Positions 19,139-26,420 of a stretch of 27,500 bases of DNA are shown piece by piece. The stretch is taken from positions 32,727-60,226 of the forward strand of contig BFEA01000200.1 of the NCBI GenBank assembly GCA_003427395.1, in the 5' to 3' direction. This stretch comes from Chara braunii (lineage: Eukaryota > Streptophyta > Charophyceae > Charales > Characeae). A program made the position numbers and the translations under genes. Position 1 is the stretch's first letter; the number at the start of each line of letters is the position of its first letter. A model generated the notes under the pieces. That model did no database searches and was not told the origin of the DNA. It saw only the letters and a list, made by a program, of their open reading frames with translations.

Positions 19139-19250
19139 TAGGTTGGGAGAAGTGATGAGCGTTTTAGACATACCAGATTTAGGTTGGGAGAAAAAATAAG
19201 CATTTGAGACATACCAAATACACGTTGAGAGAAATGATAAGCATTTTTAA
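19139..19250. repeat. Three 41-bp tandem units
   Basis: Units start at 19139, 19180 and 19221 with TAGGTTGGGAGAA, TAGGTTGGGAGAA and CACGTTGAGAGAA. Each continues as -TGATAAGC-TTTT- or similar, and the first two also share GAGACATACCA-type sequence. The last unit is truncated at about 30 bp. Confidence 0.8.
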
Positions 19251-20329
19251 CAAAATGATTTTACAGTTTGAACGCTTGATAGAGTTATGCAAAATGATTT
19301 AACAAATTAGTATTGCCAAAACCACATTCAGTCCAACAATCAACCGATTTGATGTTCCGCACAAACCATTGGGACGAACAAAGATATGAAATTAGTGAAG
19401 TGATTGTTAGTTACATGCAGCTGAATCACGGATCTATTGTTCCCGTAATCTGTCAATCTAGAACTTCGCCTCGATTAACTTTGTCGAGTTTCGTGTCGCA
19501 AAGCTTGAATTCAAATCTAGCTATTGCCGGAGCCACTGAATATATTGTCCGTCGGGAACAGAAAACACATTCTCTCCTCTCTTCTTGGTTGTCTTTGTGC
19601 CATCAGCGTCGAACGCAATAACAATGTTTTACACAGTAGTGCAACGAACCCCATAGCGTACTGCAGTCTCTACAATCGTTCTGCCTTCAAGGAAAATAAA
19701 CTCGATGATCTTTCGTCTTTGAAAATCGTTACTGCGATTGTAACCGCCCGACCTGCTCCTAGCACTCATGGTTAATAGGTAGCATCATTTTTTATGAATT
19801 TTTCACTACAACTTTCATATTTCCCTGAATTTTTGTTTTTTTTTTTACTTCTCTTTTGTTTCTGATATGTATGTGTATTAGGGTATATCTGTATTCAATT
19901 TCGATGTATTTTGACTAATAACAAAAAGTTGACAAAAACATCAAATTTGAGAAAAAAATTGACGAAATTTGAAAGCTACTCTAAATAGGGTTTCATACTG
20001 CTCTCGAGTTGTTTTTTTTTATATAATTATGAGCCTGCATAGTTTATTCGCATCTCTCGCTTCTAGCGGACTTAGTCATTTGCACAGAAGATCAAACTTA
20101 TGCAAGACCAAAACTCAGACACGTGAACACATAAAGTCTGTGGATCGATGCTCGGCGGAAGTGAATGCACATTGATGGATGCATGCAACATACGAGGGAG
20201 TGCAAGCAAATCGGTAGCCGTACCTAAGTGGATGTGCGCAATACATGCGAGAGTGATGCACGATTTTCTATCGGGTCTACTAATTTTTGCTCTTTTCTGT
20301 CTAAATTTTTTTATCCTACGACGTAAGGC

Positions 20330-20520
20330 ATAGTAGGTCCGTCAAAGTTTATAAAATACTTGTTCATATTGATTTACAAGGTATCCGATTCTAATCTACG
20401 ATTCCAGTAAGCTTCTATAAAATTTAAAACATTGGACTACACGCTCGATTTTAATATACCGGTCCAAGAACCTTCTACGAAATTCTAAATCGGTTCACCA
20501 CTTCTCTAATCTAGGCACGC
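20330..20520. repeat. Degenerate ~60-bp tandem repeat, about three units
   Basis: GATTCTAAT (20387) and GATTTTAAT (20447) start similar units, each containing CCAG-AAGC-TTCTA-AAA-TTTAAA-like or matching sequence. A TTCTCTAATCTAG continuation appears near 20504, and a weaker unit precedes at about 20336. Confidence 0.55.
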
Positions 20521-20660
20521 TCACCTAAATTCATAAAAAAAAAAAAAAACAATACGGTCTTATTTTGAGCAGGAAGCTTGGTGGACCTGCCCATTTCGGT
20601 TCATCAAATCTCTTAATGGCGACATTAAGCATTTAATTTAATTGATCAAAGGATTAATAG

Positions 20661-21112
20661 ACAAAATTATGAAATAACTCTTGCCTCTCAAGCGAGTGAC
20701 AATCATCATGAGCTTTTTGGGTGTCGGTGGGTTCTCGAGGATCTTCATTTTGCTACCCTTGCAGAGCCTCTGAGAGAGATGGTAAGGCAATGTGTTGATT
20801 TGTCATATATAGAAAAAAAAACAAAGTGGTGCTAAAGATCTGCAAGATAAATTGAAAGATGGAGGTGTGGTACTGGGAGTACCGTATTATGATAATGAGG
20901 AAGTAAGACGCTTCATCCTCGAGGCAAACGGAGGATCAGTTGCTCTTGGCGGTATACTTATATTAAAAGATGAGAATGGTACAGAAAAACCTCTAAGGTT
21001 TGAGAATAAGACTTTCAATTCCACTGAAATATACTACACCAAATTTTACTCACAATCATTCATTGTCTTAGATATTTTCGACATTGTGTGCGTGGAAGGA
21101 GATTCATTATAA
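20661..21112 (+). pseudogene. RT connection and RNase H of the older element
   Basis: P-L-K-R-V and then S-F-L-G-V-G-G-F-S-R-I-F (from 20711) is the FLG..Y/F-R-F connection motif following RT. The next segment shifts frame (A-E-P-L-R-E-M from 20752) and shifts back by about 20850. The RNase H part reads F-I-L-E-A-N-G-G-S-V-A-L-G-G-I-L-I, then R-F-E-N-K-T-F-N-S-T-E-I-Y-Y. The catalytic first Asp of the family (DxG/DAS) is Asn here (codon 20927-20929), while the Glu of the T-E-x-x-Y motif is present. The enzyme would degrade RNA in RNA-DNA hybrids; this copy is inactive by substitution and frameshift. Confidence 0.75.
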
Positions 21113-21890
21113 GGAGAAATGTATCTGCATTGATTGATGTAATAAAAAAACACCAACACGTAGATCCAAAAGTAAGCAGATAGATTGCCTTGATCTGGAT
21201 CTTTGAGTTTAAACTGGAAAACAATTCAATTGAGGAAAACTGAGCGGATAACTTAAGCCAACTTGAGTGGAGCACAGATAATGATGAAGGCATTGAAAAA
21301 ACTATAGAGGAGTTTACTTCAAGTATGTTGATGAATTTTTGAATAAAGAAGATGATGAAAATTACGATGCATCAAACTCGTACAATAAAAAATTGTGACC
21401 ACAAGAAAGAAATTGTTGGGTGAAATCCCTGCTGCTTATATTTATGAAATAACTCTCGAGAAGAGGAAGAAGAAGATAATAATGACTAGTATGCAAGAAT
21501 CACCGCAAGAATTGTGGCTGATTATGAACTAGGAGAAAATTTCAATTCAACGGACGAGGAAGCGATTGAAAAAGAAGAGGAAGAAAGTATGTTTATCCGT
21601 CGGTTTAAAGGATGAGGAAGCGATTGAAAAAAAAAAAAGAAAAAATTATGTTTATTATTCAAGAATACGAAGGAAAAGATTGGGAAAGCAATGAAAAAAG
21701 AAAGAGCGAATGAATATTACTGCAGAAATTTAAGTAAAAAATTCAGACTTAAGAGAAAACACCTCTTTGTGGAAAAATTGGTGAGTTGCCTCCATTAAAA
21801 GTAATATGTTGGAAGGAAAGACAAAATAATTTCTGCTCTACACGAAGGAGTTTGAAGATGCTATAGAGTTGCTGCAACAACCTACACTAA
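21113..21890 (+). pseudogene. Decayed RNase H-integrase spacer
   Basis: A-rich and full of stops. It contains Glu/Asp/Lys-rich short runs and two similar stretches, GAGGAAGCGATTGAAAAA at 21556 and 21615. No independent gene is supported. Confidence 0.35.
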
Positions 21891-22192
21891 GACTGTCATA
21901 AACTTTATTTTTGGCCTATCATGAGGAACATGATTTACAAATTTTATAAGTCATGTTTATTGTGTCAAAATAGGTCTACAACAAAAATGATTGAGTCTCT
22001 AATCCCCGCTAGCTTGGTAGAGTCAGGTAGTCGAGTTCATTTAGATCTCATCACCATGACTCTAGGTAAGGGAGGGATGAGATACATACTGAACATGTCA
22101 ATACTTTAAAAAGGAAGATAGTCGAACAAGTGGCTGATTGGATAAAGAAACTCTATCTCAAATATTTTTTCATCACAGAGTTTGTTTCTTAA
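21891..22192 (+). pseudogene. Integrase of the older element, truncated
   Basis: A W-P-I-M-R-N-M-I segment leads into C-L-L-C (codons 21954 and 21963), the Cys pair of the HHCC zinc-binding domain. It continues Q-N-R-S-T, then R-V-H-L-D-L-I-T-M, where Asp at 22044 is the first residue of the DDE catalytic triad, and G-K-G-G-M-R-Y-I-L. The frame shifts near 22105 and continues K-I-V-E-Q-V-A-D-W-I-K-K to a stop at about 22192. The second Asp and the Glu of the triad, and the C-terminal domain, are absent because a second retrotransposon begins here. Integrase inserts cDNA into chromosomes. Confidence 0.75.
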
Positions 22193-22205
22193 ACGTTTTT
22201 CACCT

Positions 22206-22385
22206 TTTTGTAGTAGCAGATGCAGATCCCAGGGCTCGATCCCTAGCCTTTGCCCTACCTGTGTACAGTACCTGTGTCGACCCCGAGAGTTGAACCCACG
22301 ACCTGTGTATTTGTAACGGTTGGTAGACTGTCATAGGGTCCGTAGGTAGCAGGGGTTCGAACTGTAGACCTGTGGAATAAAAGTC
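22206..22385. repeat. tRNA-like fragments on both strands at the element junction
   Basis: A forward unit has TGTAACGGTTGGTAGAC at 22312 (like tRNA D-arm sequence) and a B box GGTTCGAACT at 22354. A minus-strand B box GGTTCAACTCT starts at 22296. A further GGGCTCGATCCC-like word is at about 22229. These look like SINE or tRNA relics. Whether they belong to the LTR or lie between the two retrotransposons is unresolved, and they make the LTR start uncertain. Confidence 0.35.
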
Positions 22386-22404
22386 TTAGCAGGTTCTGTA
22401 AGTC

Positions 22405-22497
22405 ATAGCTGTAGATGTCCAGAAGGGTCAAGGCCGTAGCTGCTACAGTCCTGAAAGGTCAAGGTCGTAGCTGCTATAGTCCCGAAAGGCCAGGTCC
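22405..22497 (+). repeat. Three 31-bp direct repeats in U3
   Basis: Units 22405-22435, 22436-22466 and 22467-22497 share GTAGCTGCTA-AGTCC-GAAAGG-CAAGG-C with few differences. Units two and three are the closest pair. Repeats upstream of an LTR TATA box often act as enhancer elements; that role is inferred. Confidence 0.85.
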
Positions 22498-22689
22498 ACG
22501 AACTTCCGGAAGTTCCGGAAGAGGCCTGGTGGACCAACTGCAGTACGTTCGCAGTGCGATAGCGGTAAGTTGGCAGTGCGTCCCCATGCAGTCAGCAGTG
22601 CAGTCCAGTCAGTCCCAATCCGGTCCAGCAAGTACCATGAGGGACTGTGTGCACCATGGGCCGATGGAAAGGGGCAGACCAACGAGCCA

Positions 22690-22730
22690 CAGAAGTATAA
22701 ATCAAGAGGCAGCGCCCAGCCATTCATTCA
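22690..22730 (+). promoter_or_regulatory. LTR core promoter (TATA box)
   Basis: TATAAAT at 22696-22702 sits 450 bp before the LTR end in an otherwise mixed sequence. Transcription would start about 25-35 bp downstream, near 22725-22735, defining the U3/R border. The start site itself is not visible. Confidence 0.6.
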
Positions 22731-23148
22731 TTTTTGCGTGAGCCATGCGGAAGCGCTGCCACAACAACTTGTGCAAGGAGGTCTGCAATGAGCCCGAAGA
22801 CGAAGTGGGCAGAGAAGGAGCTTAGCCATAGCAATCGGTTCGAAGCGGCCATAGCCGCCATAGCTGTAGGTAGAGTGTTAGTAGTGTGTGTGTGTGTAAG
22901 ATGCAAAGTGAGTGCGTGTGGGATATCCAGGGTGATCCTAAGTTGAGTGTGTGTGAACAGTGGTGTGAACACAGTGTGAGTGGGGGATGTTCAGGCGCTT
23001 GTGCGTCATAGCCTGTTGTTACGAGTTTGCATCCTAACTGTGTTCTCGCGTCCATATCTCTGAGCTTTGATTGGGCGCTGTGTGCCAGAGTGAACCATCA
23101 TCTGTTTGCATGTTTGCGAAGTGAAAAAGATTGCGAGTCTGATTGCAT

Positions 23149-23160
23149 TGGTATCAGAGC
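23149..23160 (+). other. Primer-binding site for initiator tRNA-Met
   Basis: TGGTATCAGAGC is the complement of the 3' end of plant-type initiator tRNA-Met, the usual primer of plant LTR retrotransposons. It begins one base after the CA that ends the LTR, which fixes the element's orientation and LTR edge. Confidence 0.9.
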
Positions 23161-23279
23161 TGGTACCCGCTATGCACCGCCGTTGCTGCGGTATGCTGAA
23201 GTTGGCGCCATAGCCGAAGTCCGCCATAGCTGCGCTGGTGCAAAAAGGTGCCGCATACCTGCAAGAAAGACAACGACGA

Positions 23280-23281
<2 letters not shown>

Positions 23282-23339
<58 letters not shown>
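23282..23339. repeat. (GA)n microsatellite in the leader
   Basis: About 28 GA units. In frame they would read Arg-Glu repeats, an artefact. The reverse complement is the CT tract type seen at 1-85. Confidence 0.98.
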
Positions 23340-23342
<3 letters not shown>

Positions 23343-23500
23343 GCGATACAAGTTTGGTTGTCACGTACCTGTGAAGTTGTTGTGCAGTCCCACGAAGAAG
23401 AAGATTGCGGCCACAGCCGCGGAGCTCCACCACGGAGTAACAAAGGAAGTAAAAGAGAGGACTGAGGGAGAGACCGAGGAGAGTGAAGAGACCATACCCG

Positions 23501-23531
<31 letters not shown>

Positions 23532-23630
23532 GGAAGACAGACAGGGTGAAGAAGAAGGAGGTGAGGAAGGCGAAAGGAGGGGGAAGGTTGGTGAGGAAGA
23601 CGAAGGTGGCAGCCATAGCCAAGTTCAAGG

Positions 23631-23751
23631 TTGACCGAGGAGTTGACCCAGGGGGTTGACCGGAGCCTGTTTGGACGTTGACCAAGGCGATTGGAGCGTT
23701 GACCGGAGGTTTGACCAGCATTGACTAAGGCTGTTGACCACGATTTTGACC
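23631..23751 (+). promoter_or_regulatory. Array of nine W-box-type TTGAC[C/T] cores
   Basis: TTGACC occurs at 23631, 23643, 23656, 23678, 23699, 23711, 23734 and 23746, and TTGACT at 23721, all on the + strand with steps of 10-13 or 21-22 bases. TTGAC[C/T] is the core bound by WRKY factors. The even spacing indicates a degenerate 12/22-bp minisatellite. Its position inside the transcribed leader makes it either a downstream regulatory array or a by-product of repeat expansion. Confidence 0.5.
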
Positions 23752-24338
23752 AAGCTCGAGTTGGTATATTCTCGCCAAGCCTTCCGCCTATCCCCTCGCC
23801 CTATGGATGTGCACACACCCTATGGTACTTGCTAAGTCAAGTCTGTGTGTCTATTCTTTCTGCATCGAGTCTCTCCTGTCTAGGTGTACGAACTCTGTGG
23901 ATAAAGGATAGGGCCTCGTTGACCAAACCCCTGTCAGACTAAGTAAGGCTAAAGGCTGTGTCTGACGAATCGACTGTCCCGGAGGCCTAATCCTCCCAAG
24001 GACCGGTACTGACCGACGCGCTGCTCGATGTGGCACGATAGGCCAGAAAGACTGAGCTGTGGGCTGCGCAACAGGCAGTCTAAGTGTTGAGAGATCTGTT
24101 GATCGCATCGTCCTGTTTGCGACGTTAAATAATTCCTAAGGAGTTCGGGGGATCTCCTTAAACGCCTCCTGATCAGCAACAGGTCTAGTAGTGACAACCT
24201 TAGAGTAGGTATAGGCTAGAGACCCTAGTTGACAGGATCCCTGTCCGGATTATGTGAGTGTTAGATTGAGTTAGTCAGTTGTCAGTCAGGGGTTAGCGTC
24301 TAAGTGGTGAGGTTTGGAACCGTTGACCCGGTTGTGCA

Positions 24339-24378
24339 CTGATCACCATGGTTGAGACCTGATCACCATGGTTGAGAC
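24339..24378 (+). repeat. 20-bp tandem duplication spanning the gag start codon
   Basis: CTGATCACCATGGTTGAGAC is present at 24339-24358 and again at 24359-24378. The upstream ATG (24348) reads M-V-E-T then TGA, a four-codon upstream frame. The downstream ATG (24368) opens gag. Confidence 0.9.
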
Positions 24379-26319
24379 ACGTACTGGGAAGAGTACTAGC
24401 CCCTATACCCAGGAACAACAAGAGAAGATGACCGCCTTAGTGAGAGAGAACAGGGAAAGGAAAAAGCTCCTGAAACAGGCGAAGTTAAAAGCAATCGCAG
24501 AGGAGTGGATGGCGAAGATGAAGAAATTGGAGGAAGAGATGGAGGAGAAGAAAAAGGCTGCTGAAAGGAAGCGACAGCAGAAGCAGAAGAGGAGAGAAAA
24601 CGCAGGGAAAAAAGAGGGAAGAGTAGTGGCACGAAGAACGAGGATGCAGAGATGGAGAAGAAGATCAGCGAGTGGATTGCTAACTTATTGTTCGGGGAAG
24701 ATGAGGAGGCACAGTTGTATGTGCCATAGGAGGAGAAGGAGACGTTTGCCAGGGTACTAGCAATGATTGAAGACCCCCTGGAACGTAAGGAGACAGAGGA
24801 GGAGAAAAAGTTGGAGTGAAAACTTAGAATGAAGAGGGAAAAAAAGAGGAGAAGGGAGGAAGCTAATCGGTTGACCGCAGAGGTGGAGAAGGTGAGAGCC
24901 TGTAGGCAAGAAGTGCAGGCGCAAGCAGATGTTTCTGCCAAGATGGACAAGATGCTGGGGTATTTGGAGGTATTCAGTGAGGCCTGGCTGGAGGAACGCC
25001 AAGCCAATTGGGGCCACGATGTGGCCCTGAATGCCATGCGGTCTGGGTTTAGAACGTTTGCGCGCGAGATGGTGACCCACGTCGGGGCCGAAGTCTGGCA
25101 ATTGAGAGATAACGTGGGGAAGTTTTGTGAAGGTGCCATTGAAGATGCCAAAGTAACAGCCGCTGCTGAGAGCGAGGCTAGACCCCGCAAAAAGCCCGTT
25201 AAGTTTAAATTCCCGGATGCATATGGCGGGAAGGAGGAAAATTTCGATAACTAGGAGGCTAGCGTAAATAGTTATGTGTATTTACAACACATCTTGACTG
25301 AGGAGCAAGTCCTCGTCGCCTTCCAGACCCTCAAGGATGAAGCAGCCAACTTTTCTAGATCCCTTGCGCGCGCGGCCGGTTGTGAAAACAACCTGGTTGC
25401 ATATTCCAAGATCACCACCCTTCCCCACTTTTTCAAGCTCTTGAGGGAGAGATTTGCTGACCCAACGAGAGGCGTGAGGGCCTCTAATAAGCTTCAGACC
25501 ATCCACTCGCGACAGTGGAGGAGTGCGAGAGCACTCAAAGCTGTCATGGACGACCTGGTGGCCGTCCCGGACCATGGGGTGACTGAGCCCCAATTGGTCT
25601 AACTTTTCTATCGTGCCATGCGAGAGCCCTTGAGAGGGCACTTCTTTGACAAGTCTCAACAGGCCGACATCACATATGATGTGCTGAGTAGAGAGGTGGT
25701 CCTGTTTGAGTCAAAGTCCATGCCGGTATCCACTTTCTGGCATTAGGACTTAGATAAGGGGAAGAAGTGGAAAGGTCATACTATCTCTGGCCAAGTCAGA
25801 GCCAAGGATCATATGATCCTTACTTTAGAGGAAGGTGGTACTGACGAAGTCCCCTACACTGAGATTGAGTGGGGGCTGGAGAAGGAGGACAACAGCGTAG
25901 GGCAGGGGAGGTCCTATGCGGCTATCGTGGCTGAAGGGAGGCCACAAAGTAGAGGAGGAGGCCAGGGCCAAAGGGGCCAGGCCACGAGAGGCTGAGGATC
26001 GGGTGCACAGGAGGTTGGCGGACAAGGGAACCGCCAAGTGGGAGGTAGGGGTCAAGGTCCCCCGCCGAATCGTCAGGGTCCCAGTCGATCCCCACAGTGA
26101 CGAGGTGAAAGGCCACCTCAACAGTCAGGAGGATGGCACCCAGGCTTGCTGTAGGGTAGGCCATGGGAAGATTTGGGTTTGGACCAGCGCGTATGGCAGG
26201 AACGCGTGGACCTGGGTCAGTACGTGTTTTGTGGTGACCCGGCCCACGTTATCAAATTTTGTCCTACGTACAGACAGGCCCGATGGGCTGCCCAGCAGTC
26301 AAAAGGCAGCCACCAGTAG
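24368..26319 (+). pseudogene. gag of the younger Ty3 element, heavily decayed
   Basis: It starts M-V-E-T-R-T-G-K at 24368 and forms a Lys/Glu-rich coiled-coil-like N-terminus for about 75 codons, then shifts frame near 24600. The following frame carries capsid-type sequence: K-F-K-F-P-D-A-Y-G-G at 25198, L-T-E-E-Q-V-L-V-A-F-Q-T-L, and F-F-K-L-L-R-E-R-F-A-D-P with the L-Q-T-I-H-S-R-Q-W region typical of retrotransposon Gag. An Arg/Gly/Gln-rich tail precedes a zinc knuckle (26221-26262) in which C-x4-H-x4-C is intact but the first Cys is Tyr. In-frame stops lie at 24727, 24817, 25252, 25600, 25744, 25993, 26098 and 26152, and the frame closes at 26317. Gag would form the particle and bind the genome RNA; this copy cannot encode it. 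Confidence 0.75.
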
Positions 26320-26420
26320 GGGTTGCAACTGCCCCTAAGGCCATGTGGGGAAGTGAGCGCGCGAACAGGAAACTTCCAAACCACATGAGCCTATGGCAGA
26401 GGTTGCAGGCCCGTGCCTAG

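Larger units (their letters stand above)
19010..20660. mobile_element. 1.65-kb insertion splitting RT from RNase H
   Basis: The RT frame ends at about 19005, and the RT connection domain resumes only at about 20670, so this block is foreign to the element. It holds three 41-bp tandem units (19139, 19180, 19221), a degenerate ~60-bp repeat (20330-20520) and short frames of no known family (for example 19313-19621). Similar words (AAATACTC near 18995, AAATAACTC near 20671) could be a decayed target duplication. Transposase, terminal repeats and tail were not found. Confidence 0.5.
22405..23147 (+). repeat. 5' LTR of the younger Ty3 element (left edge uncertain)
   Basis: The right edge is firm: ...GATTGCA ends in CA at 23147, one base before the primer-binding site. 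The left edge lies somewhere in 22193-22405. TG-starting candidates include 22209, 22312 and 22397. Only the secure part is given here. It contains three 31-bp direct repeats, an overlapping TTCCGGAA pair, a TATA box at 22696 and a short GT run near 22886. The matching 3' LTR lies beyond the window, so target duplications cannot be checked. Confidence 0.6.
23161..24367 (+). other. Long untranslated leader of the younger element
   Basis: About 1.2 kb separate the primer-binding site from the gag start. It carries a GA microsatellite (23282-23339), a 26-base A run (23506-23531), a cluster of TTGACC/T cores (23631-23751) and many stops in all frames further on. Two long frames across the GA and A tracts (one per strand) are low-complexity artefacts. 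The packaging and dimerisation signals expected here cannot be recognised by eye. Confidence 0.7.

Noticed and set aside
22405-22497. Regular 31-bp repeats considered as a CRISPR-like array
   Set aside because: The units are contiguous with no unique spacers and lie in an LTR of a eukaryotic retrotransposon.
23170-23721. 183-codon minus-strand frame and 128-codon + strand frame in the retrotransposon leader
   Set aside because: Built from the GA, poly-A and TTGACC repeats; composition is wholly low-complexity.
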